IMG/VR virus record: IMGVR_UViG_3300023503_000172
Span: 1-24,461 of that record
Source of the DNA: a virus
DNA: 24,461 bases
Direction: 5' to 3' (one strand)
Under the pieces are notes generated by a model. That model searched no databases. It saw only the letters and a program-made list of their open reading frames with translations, and had not been told where the DNA came from. Shown here piece after piece: positions 1 to 6,357 of this stretch. Within the stretch, counting starts at the first letter, position 1, and every line of letters begins with the position of its first letter. The translations under genes and the position numbers were made by a program.

Positions 1-660
1 GGCATTGGTCATTAAATGAAAACCCGTAATTGAAGAACCATCATTCAGAGACTGTGCTGCTGCGTCTGCGCTGTCGAAGTTGATTGATTGCTTCACGTTT
101 TGATTTGCGTGTGTTACATACTGCCCTGCCGAATTCACTGACGCTTGATACTTGCCGATGAAAATCCTTTTCTGTGCCCCTTGGACAGTAAACGCCGGAT
201 GAATTGTTGAACTCGCAAAAAGATTTGTTGAGTCCCAATTTTTTCTTGGGATTTCGACCATCCAATGGTAATTCCCATTTTTGTCTAAAATTGCGTAATT
301 ATTCATTAACAAAGGATGTGGTACGATTAATTCGTTATCCTGCTTAAAGCCATGTGCTTTAAGCCAATTTTTTTGATTAGAGGAAAGCTTGAGGAATGTC
401 ACCGATCCATCAGTAGGAATACGTTGATCCGTCAATCTCAAATCAGAGTTGGTAACGAATTTATTCGCAACACTTGGCGTCCCCGATGTACCGCCCAACG
501 CCGCCTTTTCTTCGTCGGTAATCTCATTAAAAACGACATCTGCACCGCCATTACCAATTTTTAGTTTTTTTGCGTCCTCTTCCAAATAAGGCTCGCCATT
601 ATCTAACGCTGGCTTATTAGCCGATGTTCCTCTATTTAATTGCAATTTCCCTGTGGGCAT
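1..660 (-). CDS. Tail fibre / receptor-binding protein, 5' part (C-terminus beyond window)
   Basis: The frame is open from an ATG at 658-660 to the window edge, giving 220 residues without a stop. A good ribosome site (GGAGA) lies 6-7 bases upstream. The first 45 residues (MPTGKLQLNRG..., then GEPYLEEDAKKLKIGNGG) match the pattern of phage tail-fibre N-terminal domains of the Mtd_N type, in which an LQLRRGT-like strand is followed by an acidic 'GE..Y..D...L.IG.G' segment. A typical fibre linker follows (NKFVTNSDLRLTDQR, about residues 67-81). The last visible residues, GFHLMTN, resemble the start of the C-type-lectin or formylglycine-enzyme-like fold seen at phage receptor-binding tips. The protein probably attaches to the tail by its N-terminus and binds the host by the missing C-terminus. 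It is the last visible gene of the leftward late operon. Confidence 0.75.
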   Translation of the reverse strand, partial: MPTGKLQLNRGTSANKPALDNGEPYLEEDAKKLKIGNGGADVVFNEITDEEKAALGGTSGTPSVANKFVTNSDLRLTDQRIPTDGSVTFLKLSSNQKNWLKAHGFKQDNELIVPHPLLMNNYAILDKNGNYHWMVEIPRKNWDSTNLFASSTIHPAFTVQGAQKRIFIGKYQASVNSAGQYVTHANQNVKQSINFDSADAAAQSLNDGSSITGFHLMTNA

Positions 661-670
661 AATTATTCTC

Positions 671-1054
671 CTATCTTAAAAAATCATAAGTTTGTGTCTC
701 TGTTGAGAAATCGAGCGTGGTCGATGTGTATTTAAAATCATATTGACTATAAATATTTGCCGCAACGATCGAATCTTCTCCGCTAGTTTGTGAAACCACC
801 ATGCCTGAAATCGACGCCGAAGAAGATTTTGAAAAATTCAACCCACTTCCAGCATTCGCAACCGCTAACACCCCCACATTGCTATTTGATGCGAATAGAA
901 TTTTATTTTCTCCCGTGCCTGCGGCACTGCTCAAATTATCTTCAGCCGCCGAATTTCCTTTAGCAAGCTTATCCTCTCCGGAGTTTGCCACTGCGGTTAC
1001 ATTATCTAATCCGCTTCCGCTTGTTACAGTTATGTTGTCTACTTGTGCAGCCAT
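671..1054 (-). CDS. Small Ser/Gly/Asn-rich putative tail or virion protein
   Basis: This 127-residue protein matches no family I can name. Residues 1-95 are rich in Ser, Gly, Ala and Asn, with loosely repeated short units such as ANSGEDKL, GTGENKIL and ANAGSGLN. Such composition is typical of repetitive beta-structured fibre or virion-decoration proteins. The C-terminus (about 96-127) is less repetitive and ends TYDFLR. Its ATG shares one base with the TAA of the gene upstream (a TAATG junction at 1054), so the two are probably translationally coupled. The tail-fibre gene starts only 10 bp downstream. The function is inferred from position and composition alone. Confidence 0.6.
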   Translation of the reverse strand: MAAQVDNITVTSGSGLDNVTAVANSGEDKLAKGNSAAEDNLSSAAGTGENKILFASNSNVGVLAVANAGSGLNFSKSSSASISGMVVSQTSGEDSIVAANIYSQYDFKYTSTTLDFSTETQTYDFLR

Positions 1055-1554
1055 TATGATATTACCAAATTGTCTTCGCTATATTTGAAAAGCTTCACTT
1101 TGTACAGAATAAAATAATCGGCTGTCCCGGTTGGGTTTTGCAGCTTAAATTTTATTCCGCCTTTATCGATCGGACGGAAGAGCACATTAAAACTACTTTT
1201 GTATTGAGCAGCCGGAGCGCTGGTTATAAAAGTTGTATATGTTCCGACCTCATTTATCAATAAAATTTGAGTTGATAAATACTCGATTTCAAGTTTGAAT
1301 AAATCGCTCGAATACAGTTGAAACGCTCTTTGTATCTCCGCAAAATATTCCTCTAAGGGAGTATAGTAAACCGCTTCAACTTTCTGTGCCGGATATGAAA
1401 GGATTGAGGGCGTTCCATATAAAAGCGTCCAGCCATCAGCTACGCCATCGGAGTTGCCGTCAACCCACTGCTGCTCATTCAAAACATCCTGAACGAATGC
1501 TTTGTCAACTCCGCCGTTATTGGCAACCGATATTTTATCTCCATAAATGCTCAT
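1054..1554 (-). CDS. Putative tail-associated protein with an NSDGVADGW motif
   Basis: This 166-residue protein has an N-terminal segment NSDGVADGWTL (about residues 34-44). That segment resembles the 'D.NG.(A/P)DGW' turn at the start of carbohydrate-binding-like jelly-roll domains in phage and extracellular proteins. The rest alternates hydrophobic and polar residues, suggesting beta-sandwich strands, and has no transmembrane segment. It lies between a virion-like gene and the tail-fibre gene, so an adhesin or fibre accessory role is plausible. No close ribosome site is visible: the nearest GGAG lies about 13 bases upstream, inside an inverted repeat at 1566-1599. The call rests on one motif and on context. 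Confidence 0.55.
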   Translation of the reverse strand: MSIYGDKISVANNGGVDKAFVQDVLNEQQWVDGNSDGVADGWTLLYGTPSILSYPAQKVEAVYYTPLEEYFAEIQRAFQLYSSDLFKLEIEYLSTQILLINEVGTYTTFITSAPAAQYKSSFNVLFRPIDKGGIKFKLQNPTGTADYFILYKVKLFKYSEDNLVIS

Positions 1555-1565
1555 TTATGCTCAAC

Positions 1566-1599
1566 GGCTCCGCAGCTGCACAATACAAACTACGGAGCC
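1566..1599. terminator. Intergenic hairpin (GGCTCCG / CGGAGCC)
   Basis: A perfect 7-bp inverted repeat, GGCTCCG at 1566-1572 and CGGAGCC at 1593-1599, encloses a 20-base loop between two leftward genes. The T-rich run follows it only on the plus strand, where there is no gene to terminate. On the minus strand it sits in the leader of the 1054-1554 gene, and one arm contains the only GGAG near that start. It could attenuate transcription or mask the ribosome site. Confidence 0.4.
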
Positions 1600-1619
1600 T
1601 TATTTATTGGTTGTTTTCG

Positions 1620-2072
1620 TTAGTTTATCACAAGGTTATCGCGGAAACCGGTAACGAGAACGCTGATAACCGTAGGAGCGGTTTTTTCCGAAACCAAATT
1701 TGCTTTTTCATAAGCAAATTCAAGAGCCGGACGCGTAACGCCGGTTGCGACTTCGAACGTGTAACTTTGTCCGCTATTCGTAGTCAGTTCAACAGATTTA
1801 ACTGTTTTAGTAACCAGCTCGTGAATGAATGTACGAATGCTGCTATCTGCGGCATAAAAGATGATCTTGCCGTTGATCTTCTGCCCGAGCGTTACAGTGC
1901 CGAACGCGCCTTCGTCGTTTTCGCCTTCAATATCTATCACAATTGATTTAAGCGCTTCCGGAGGGCATTCCAATGCAGTGTCGGCTAAATCTTCCTTAAC
2001 CTTCAAAGTCAACTGCCTTGCGCTCTTCTGAGTCGAAGCTTTCGTCACTCCGCTTATTGTTGTAAAAGCCAT
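1620..2072 (-). CDS. Putative phage structural protein
   Basis: This 150-residue protein has a clear GGATATT ribosome site before ATG at 2070-2072. I do not recognise its family. The sequence is soluble, with beta-rich segments (IVIDIEG, GKIIFYAA, SVELTTNSGQSYTFEV), a short helix near residues 80-92 (SIRTFIHELVTKTV) and no signal or membrane segment. That profile fits a tail-tube, tail-completion or decoration protein. It follows the holin gene by 12 bp and precedes the fibre-type genes in the same leftward operon. The final residues, DNLVIN, are almost the same as the C-terminus of the next gene's product (DNLVIS), which may be coincidence. Confidence 0.6.
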   Translation of the reverse strand: MAFTTISGVTKASTQKSARQLTLKVKEDLADTALECPPEALKSIVIDIEGENDEGAFGTVTLGQKINGKIIFYAADSSIRTFIHELVTKTVKSVELTTNSGQSYTFEVATGVTRPALEFAYEKANLVSEKTAPTVISVLVTGFRDNLVIN

Positions 2073-2084
2073 AATATCCTCTGA

Positions 2085-2564
2085 CTATTGTTTTTTGAAA
2101 AATTCCTTTGCTAAGGGCAAAACATTCCTTATTGCTCTTTCTCCAAAATAGAAGCCGATAACAACAAAGTTTATTACCCAAAAAGCAGATTTAATCTGCT
2201 CATCTTGAATTTGCCACGATTGACTGAAAACTTGAAAATCTATGTAAGCCAAAGCATAAGCGAATAAAGGACGAAATGCACCTCTTAAAAAGATCAAAAG
2301 CGTCCCAATTAACGGGATGCTTCTTAAGTCGGTTACTGTTCCTTCATAATCGCGTATTCTTTCATTCAGATTTTTTTCGGCTTCGTTTTGTAGTTTGAAT
2401 AACTCAATCTCTTGTTTATGTAGAACATCTTTCAATTTCAATTCAAACTCCGCCTTCTCCATTTCGCTCATACTTGGCGGGAAATATTCTTTAACCGTGT
2501 CAACAACTTTCTCTGCGAGTCCGCCGGTAAAAAAGTTCGCTATCGAATCTAAAACTCCCATCAT
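2085..2564 (-). CDS. Three-helix holin (GTA/3TM holin type)
   Basis: The 159-residue product has an N-terminal amphipathic region, a charged helical or coiled segment at about 35-75, and then three hydrophobic helices at about 83-94, 96-113 and 127-140. The sequence RGAFRPLFAYALAY followed by FYFGERAI matches the characteristic 'WRP...' and 'GERT' features of the GTA_holin_3TM family. It would sit in the inner membrane and release or activate the endolysin encoded immediately upstream. The lysozyme TGA (2561-2563) overlaps an ATGATG. The AGGAAGG site is too close to the first ATG but well spaced from the second, so translation may begin at 2561, giving one residue fewer. Confidence 0.85.
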   Translation of the reverse strand: MMGVLDSIANFFTGGLAEKVVDTVKEYFPPSMSEMEKAEFELKLKDVLHKQEIELFKLQNEAEKNLNERIRDYEGTVTDLRSIPLIGTLLIFLRGAFRPLFAYALAYIDFQVFSQSWQIQDEQIKSAFWVINFVVIGFYFGERAIRNVLPLAKEFFKKQ

Positions 2565-3142
2565 ACCTTCCTTATATCAATTCTCTTAAACCATCCCACA
2601 TATTTTTCATTTACTTCATTGCTCAGCATAAGTTCAATGTAAGTCGCGCCTTGCAAAATGTTAAGTAAGTTGAATATCAATTTTTCTCCGTTCCGAGCGA
2701 GCGACACCTTCAACGTGCTGAGTGTTTGATTGCCGAATATTCCATCGGCAGCGATGTTACTGTAAAACTTTTCATTTCTATTTAGTATATTCAAAACAAT
2801 CTGGAGATTCTTGACCGCCGAGGATAATCCCATATTTACCGCCTGTTCAAAAAGCTCCTCGGCAATTTCGAAAGGGAGTAAATCACCTTTCAGTTTATCC
2901 CAATATTCCGATTTATAAAAATCTTTCACTAACTGCTGCAGCGCAATTGCGTTATCAAGATTATGAGGAAATCCGGGTGTGTTTCTCAGCGAATCAATTA
3001 TCTCCCAGCCTTCCCAATCCGGATGGAATCTGCGAGCAATACCTTTATATGTCTCGCCACCGCGATCGTCGGGATCGTTAACATATCCGCCTTCGAAACC
3101 GTCCAACTTATCGTGTGCTCTATCAAAATTATCTTCACTCAT
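2561..3142 (-). CDS. Endolysin: GH108-type N-acetylmuramidase
   Basis: This 193-residue phage lysozyme cuts peptidoglycan at the end of infection. The N-terminus carries the family signature EGGYVNDPDDRGGETYKGI at residues 17-35, with Glu17 the expected catalytic acid. Residues about 110-190 match the C-terminal peptidoglycan-binding domain of this family, including ADGIFGNQTL at 132-141. There is no signal peptide, so export depends on the holin, whose gene overlaps its stop codon. It overlaps the small membrane-protein gene upstream by 8 bp (3135-3142). Length and domain order are normal for the family, and the active-site region is complete, so the enzyme is probably functional. Confidence 0.92.
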   Translation of the reverse strand: MSEDNFDRAHDKLDGFEGGYVNDPDDRGGETYKGIARRFHPDWEGWEIIDSLRNTPGFPHNLDNAIALQQLVKDFYKSEYWDKLKGDLLPFEIAEELFEQAVNMGLSSAVKNLQIVLNILNRNEKFYSNIAADGIFGNQTLSTLKVSLARNGEKLIFNLLNILQGATYIELMLSNEVNEKYVGWFKRIDIRKV

Positions 3143-3335
3143 TAATCTTCTTATCGCCTTTAATGATTTTGAAAATCTTGATGACCGTGAAAATCAACGT
3201 TGCAAATAGAACTGCTATTTTCATAACCGACTCAATAATAGAGAGTGTTGGCACGCTTGCAAAGACAAGAGCGCCTGTATTTACCGTGAGTATTGTAAAA
3301 ATATCAATATGCTGTTTCAAAGTTCTCATCTCCAT
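3135..3335 (-). CDS. Small two-helix membrane protein of the lysis cassette
   Basis: This 66-residue protein has two hydrophobic segments at about 12-32 and 35-58, joined by a short turn (VPTLSI) and followed by a lysine-rich tail (KIIKGDKKINE). It is the first gene of the lysis block and overlaps the lysozyme gene by 8 bp. Size and topology fit a second holin, an antiholin or another small lysis regulator, but sequence alone cannot distinguish these. Another possible function is membrane anchoring unrelated to lysis. Upstream is a hairpin-containing gap after the capsid gene. Confidence 0.7.
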   Translation of the reverse strand: MEMRTLKQHIDIFTILTVNTGALVFASVPTLSIIESVMKIAVLFATLIFTVIKIFKIIKGDKKINE

Positions 3336-3344
3336 TTTAGCGCC

Positions 3345-3374
3345 GGGGAAAGCCCTTGATTAAAAGGCTTCCCC
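3345..3374 (-). terminator. Hairpin between capsid gene and lysis cassette
   Basis: GGGGAA at 3345-3350 pairs with TTCCCC at 3369-3374, and the inner GCC and TT pair with GGC and AA around a small loop. It lies between the capsid stop (3407) and the first lysis gene (3335). There is no clear U-run on the minus strand, so it may be an attenuator or an mRNA-processing or stability element that lowers lysis-gene expression relative to capsid. Confidence 0.45.
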
Positions 3375-3406
3375 TATTTATATCATCACGCTGCTCGGAT
3401 GTTCAA

Positions 3407-4273
3407 TTAAGGTTGAATCTTTTGAACTGCCGCGACATCTTTTTCGAGTTTCACACCGTAGCGAGTTGTAAACGTATATACTCCGCCAAGATATTCCGCG
3501 CGTTCACCACCAACAATTTCGATTTCGGTCTGCACAACGAGGTGCATATGCTTCTTTCTCCAGCCGAGGACATTGCGCTTAACATTGTTAGCCGGAATAG
3601 CGTCATCGATTGTTCCATCTGCCTTAGTAAGCGGAATCATCGTTGTTTTTGATATTCCAAAGCCAAAGAGCTCGGGAAGCTGACCCTTCTGTATGTTTGC
3701 CTGTTGAATTGCCATCCACTGCTGCATTCCGGTTTCTGTTAATACCGATTTGCGGTCGGTTGATTTCATCAACGCGAAGCGGTCGTTTTCGAGAACTTTG
3801 TTGTTATCGAGAATCTCTTCCATGTCTGCAAGATCGGCACTTGTGAAACTTGTTCCAGCCCAGGCAACTTTATTCGCAGAATTAATGTTGCGAATGATGT
3901 GGTCGGCTATAGACGCCAATATATTTTCTTTGAACATCTGTGCAATCTCTTCCGCGTTAGACTGTAAGAGATCCTCGTTGCTCTGAACGACGTCTATATT
4001 TCTAATTACTATCGGATCGGAGCTGTATTCATAAATGTCGAATACCTGCTCGCCTTTGGTAATATCTTTGATGGTTAACGGTAAACCAGCTCCAACGCTT
4101 AGGTTGTCCGTTCTCTTTACAGATGCACCGGAGGCAATTGTAGGAATGTGAATTTTGTTGCCGCCTTGACGCGCAAGGGTTTCGAGAGACCTATTGAACA
4201 TAGTGTTCAATTGCGGGTCTTCATATAGGATCGAATAAATTTTATCCGCCCATAATTCTTTGATGAATCCCAT
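3407..4273 (-). CDS. Major capsid protein (HK97-fold type)
   Basis: This 288-residue protein is the main shell subunit of the head. Its position straight after the protease/scaffold gene and a small acidic protein is the usual protease-scaffold-capsid order. The sequence has the feel of a coat protein: an N-terminal arm (KELWADKIYSILYEDP), a mixed alpha/beta body with helices around 100-135 and 150-160, and a C-terminal segment LGWRKKHMHLVVQTEIEIV ... YTFTTRYGVKLEKD typical of HK97-fold coat proteins. A ribosome site (AGGTAAAAT) precedes its ATG. It lacks a long N-terminal delta domain, consistent with a separately made scaffold. Recognition rests on pattern and context. Confidence 0.8.
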   Translation of the reverse strand: MGFIKELWADKIYSILYEDPQLNTMFNRSLETLARQGGNKIHIPTIASGASVKRTDNLSVGAGLPLTIKDITKGEQVFDIYEYSSDPIVIRNIDVVQSNEDLLQSNAEEIAQMFKENILASIADHIIRNINSANKVAWAGTSFTSADLADMEEILDNNKVLENDRFALMKSTDRKSVLTETGMQQWMAIQQANIQKGQLPELFGFGISKTTMIPLTKADGTIDDAIPANNVKRNVLGWRKKHMHLVVQTEIEIVGGERAEYLGGVYTFTTRYGVKLEKDVAAVQKIQP

Positions 4274-4298
4274 AATTTTACCTTCTATTTAATTTTAA

Positions 4299-4475
4299 TT
4301 AGTTGTCTTCGTTCTGCTGTTTTTCGGAGTCGCTTTCTTCGCTCTCCGAAGCTTTTTCGGCTTTCTTTTTATCGCGCAAAGCCTTACGCGCTTCTTCCAC
4401 TAACTCGCCGAACTCAGCGGGAGTGAATGTTTTGCCGGTAAGTGTACCGAGCGTTTTAAGAAAATCCTCTAACAT
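4299..4475 (-). CDS. Small acidic head-operon protein
   Basis: I place the start at the ATG at 4473-4475 (58 residues) because AGGTGA lies at good spacing before it. The longer reading from 4517 overlaps the end of the protease gene and has no visible ribosome site. Residues 1-40 form probable helices (MLEDFLKTLGTLTGKT, then ELVEEARKALRDKKK), and the last 20 are almost all Glu, Ser, Asp, Gln and Asn. It sits between protease/scaffold and capsid. Head-decoration or stabilising proteins often occupy this position, and short acidic proteins can also act as assembly chaperones. No family is recognised. Confidence 0.6.
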   Translation of the reverse strand: MLEDFLKTLGTLTGKTFTPAEFGELVEEARKALRDKKKAEKASESEESDSEKQQNEDN

Positions 4476-4492
4476 TTCGTCACCTTTATTTT

Positions 4493-5059
4493 TTATTGAT
4501 TCGGATTTGCTTGCCATTCGGCGCGCAGCTGATTGAACAATGCCGGATTGCTTTCCTTAACTTCCATATACTTTTTCGGATCGTTCAAAAGGTCTTTGTA
4601 AGTGAGCGCGCTGCCGTCTTCCTTCTTAGGAAGAGTTATCGGGTTATTGATGTTAAGAACCGGCTGCTTTTCTGCAAACGATTTGAAGTCCTCTACTCTG
4701 CCGGCATAAGATTTTAAGAGGTCTTCTTTTTGAGAGGGTAAAAACTTTTTGTCGGCAATAGCTTTATCGATTTCAGCCTCCAGTTTATCCTCTTCGGTTT
4801 TACTTAATTTTGCAGTAAGAGCCTCAACGGTTGAAGCCAACTTTTCAACTTTTGCCTCAAGACCGTTTTCGGAAGTGGAAGTTCCGGACTGAGAGATAAC
4901 GTTTATCATCTCGCCGAATTGCGATGCGAATTCTTTCAGCTCGTCAACAGCTTCAAGTTTTTTCTGAACCTCAGAAAGTTTTGTGATCGCATCTTCCGCT
5001 TTGCTTTCCTCGGGAAGTCCGAGAATTTTGTTCAGTTTAATCAACTGTTCTTTATTCAT
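4493..5059 (-). CDS. Nested scaffold protein from an internal start in the protease gene
   Basis: Inside the protease gene, Met159 (ATG at 5057-5059) is preceded by GAGGATAA at ideal spacing, which is unlikely to be chance in a coding stretch. It falls exactly where the protease domain ends and the coiled-coil scaffold begins, and would give an in-frame product of 188 residues. In Mu, gene Z (scaffold) is known to lie in frame within gene I (protease), and this looks like the same design. Start recognition is inferred from sequence only. Confidence 0.6.
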   Translation of the reverse strand: MNKEQLIKLNKILGLPEESKAEDAITKLSEVQKKLEAVDELKEFASQFGEMINVISQSGTSTSENGLEAKVEKLASTVEALTAKLSKTEEDKLEAEIDKAIADKKFLPSQKEDLLKSYAGRVEDFKSFAEKQPVLNINNPITLPKKEDGSALTYKDLLNDPKKYMEVKESNPALFNQLRAEWQANPNQ

Positions 5060-5533
5060 TTTATCCTCGTGTTGTTTGAACTCTATTTTATTATAACCGC
5101 CGAAAAGAACCGCTCCTTCTTTTTTGCGGTCAAACTTTTGCATTTTGATTTGAGGGATTTTAGCAGCCGGAAAGTTTGTAACCGCAACAGCAGCGAGATA
5201 AAGTTGTTCCGGTTCACGTTCGTTTTTCCGAACTACTTCTATTTCTATTGATGCGTAACGATAAGTAGTACCGTCATAATACCAACTTAAATGATTCTCC
5301 TCTTCCGGCATTACATAAAGATATGTACCATCGGTGCTAACTGCTTGTATCCAGCCGAGCGCCGAATGGTTCGTAATCATCTCGCCTTTATCGTCAAATT
5401 TTCTATGATCGGGAATGAAAGGAGCCGCCATGAAATTGGGATCATAAGTATCCACAAGCTCTTGGAGAATTTCAGGAGTTATATCGCCCTGCGCATATTT
5501 TCCTATTTTACTAACCGCTATCCAATCCGGCAT
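4493..5533 (-). CDS. Mu I-like prohead protease with C-terminal scaffold
   Basis: This 346-residue head-maturation protein begins the leftward late operon. Residues 1-128 resemble the Mu protease I family: FIPDHRKF (about 40-47), NHSALGWI (55-62), the YRYASIEIEV strand (91-100), and AVTNFPAAKIP (117-127), which matches the conserved 'LTN.PA' end of the protease domain. By analogy with herpesvirus-assemblin-type proteases, a His in the 42-56 region and Ser95 are catalytic candidates, but I cannot prove which residues act. Residues 159-346 are helical and coiled-coil rich (about 195-280) and suit an internal scaffold removed during maturation. A second start inside the gene (5059) would make the scaffold alone. 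Confidence 0.85.
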   Translation of the reverse strand: MPDWIAVSKIGKYAQGDITPEILQELVDTYDPNFMAAPFIPDHRKFDDKGEMITNHSALGWIQAVSTDGTYLYVMPEEENHLSWYYDGTTYRYASIEIEVVRKNEREPEQLYLAAVAVTNFPAAKIPQIKMQKFDRKKEGAVLFGGYNKIEFKQHEDKMNKEQLIKLNKILGLPEESKAEDAITKLSEVQKKLEAVDELKEFASQFGEMINVISQSGTSTSENGLEAKVEKLASTVEALTAKLSKTEEDKLEAEIDKAIADKKFLPSQKEDLLKSYAGRVEDFKSFAEKQPVLNINNPITLPKKEDGSALTYKDLLNDPKKYMEVKESNPALFNQLRAEWQANPNQ

Positions 5534-5692
5534 TTTATTTCCCGTTATTTCGTTTTTTCTTTTGATCGTAAAATCGAAAACGGATTGCTGCTATGCAAGG
5601 AAATAAAATCTAAATAACGTATCTATCCGTTTTTTCCTTTAACGAGACTCTCTTTGTTTTTACTTTAATGCAGTAAATTTAACGAGGTACAA
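5534..5692. promoter_or_regulatory. Divergent late-operon control region
   Basis: This 159-bp gene-free stretch separates the leftward protease-capsid-lysis operon from the rightward packaging operon, so it should hold both late promoters. It contains an inverted repeat, AAAACGGAT at 5577-5585 and ATCCGTTTT at 5625-5633, about 39 bases apart, and a smaller stem near 5560-5580. A weak TTTG / TAAATTTA pair occurs at about 5653-5681, but it would start transcription very near the ribosome site of the 5693 gene, so I do not call it a promoter with confidence. The symmetric repeat is a candidate binding site for a late activator. Confidence 0.45.
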
Positions 5693-6145
5693 ATGCTGAG
5701 CGGTTATTATATAAACGAAAACGATTTGCTGCCATACATAGATTCGACGGAGCTTAATTCGATAACGACTGTTATCGACAGCTCGAGTGGATTGACAAAC
5801 GTACAGCAAGCTATTATTAATAGATGCAGCTATGTGGACAGTCAGCTCTCGGATAGATATGAAACCCCATTTGATTTGAATGACGCAACTCAAGCCAAGT
5901 ACGTTACTAACGCACTAAAGCAAGCGATTGCCTCAATGGTTCTGTACGACCTATTAATAAACTACCAATCCGCATCGGAGGAAGTAGCAAAAGTGCGCGA
6001 GATGAATTATAAAAATGCAATCCAATTCCTTACAGACATACGTAACGGGAAATTGAGTTTAATAACCGAACTTGACGACCTCGGAGAGAAAGTTGACAGG
6101 TATTATTTCAAAAGCACAAAGCGGATAGATGAAAGTTTTCATTAA
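5693..6145 (+). CDS. gp36-like head-tail joining protein (DUF1320)
   Basis: This 150-residue protein opens the rightward late operon, with GAGGT as ribosome site. It has the features of the DUF1320 / Mu gp36-like family: an N-terminal 'Y(I)..NDL..YI' segment (residues 6-16), a central helix with VDSQLSDRYETPF (about 48-60), and then a long helical part ending in repeated-turn residues (DIRNGKLSL, 115-123). Members are thought to join head and tail, as adaptor or neck proteins. In Mu the next gene is gp37; here a methyltransferase gene flanked by hairpins lies between the two. I see no truncation. Confidence 0.8.
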   Translation: MLSGYYINENDLLPYIDSTELNSITTVIDSSSGLTNVQQAIINRCSYVDSQLSDRYETPFDLNDATQAKYVTNALKQAIASMVLYDLLINYQSASEEVAKVREMNYKNAIQFLTDIRNGKLSLITELDDLGEKVDRYYFKSTKRIDESFH

Positions 6146-6190
6146 ACGTTAAATCGTTCTTTGAATTTTTGTGAGCTCATTGCACCTCCT

Positions 6191-6273
6191 CCCAAAATAA
6201 GGACGGGACCGACCCGACAAAGTTGGTTTTTCGAAATGAAAAACCCATGCAATCGGGAGGTCCCGGTTTTGGG
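6191..6273 (+). other. Large nested stem-loop (candidate structured RNA or cruciform)
   Basis: Three stacked helices can form across 83 bp: CCCAAAA 6191-6197 with TTTTGGG 6267-6273, CGGGACC 6204-6210 with GGTCCCG 6259-6265, and CCCGA 6213-6217 with TCGGG 6253-6257. They are capped by GGTTTTTC 6225-6232 with GAAAAACC 6238-6245 around the loop GAAAT. Small asymmetric internal loops separate the helices, as in a folded RNA. No convincing gene overlaps it. It follows the gp36-like gene by 45 bp and may also end transcription of that gene. Confidence 0.65.
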
Positions 6274-6280
6274 TAAACAG

Positions 6281-6342
6281 TTAATTCGTTTTTTAACAAA
6301 TCAACGGTTTTCCCGGCGGAAATATAATAAAAAACGAATTAA
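6281..6342 (+). other. Second stem-loop directly upstream of the methyltransferase
   Basis: A perfect 14-bp inverted repeat, TTAATTCGTTTTTT at 6281-6294 and AAAAAACGAATTAA at 6329-6342, encloses a smaller hairpin, TTTCC 6309-6313 with GGAAA 6318-6322 and loop CGGC. Its right arm ends 4-5 bases before the AGGAG ribosome site (6348-6352) of the methyltransferase gene. Folding could therefore affect ribosome loading or separate this gene from the operon. Confidence 0.65.
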
Positions 6343-6357
6343 TCTTTAGGAGTTATT

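Noticed and set aside
41-265. Minus-strand frame in the tail-fibre region
   Set aside because: The fibre gene reading from 660 in another frame is open to the window edge, has a ribosome site and has a recognisable N-terminal domain.
1386-1946. Plus-strand frame of 186 codons
   Set aside because: It is antisense to two minus-strand genes with ribosome sites and spans their intergenic hairpin.
4299-4517. Longer start for the small acidic protein
   Set aside because: The extra 14 residues lie inside the protease gene end without a ribosome site, while the start at 4475 has AGGTGA.
6161-6349. Open frame of 62 codons upstream of the methyltransferase
   Set aside because: It runs straight through both stem-loops, whose palindromes explain the sequence better, and has no ribosome site.
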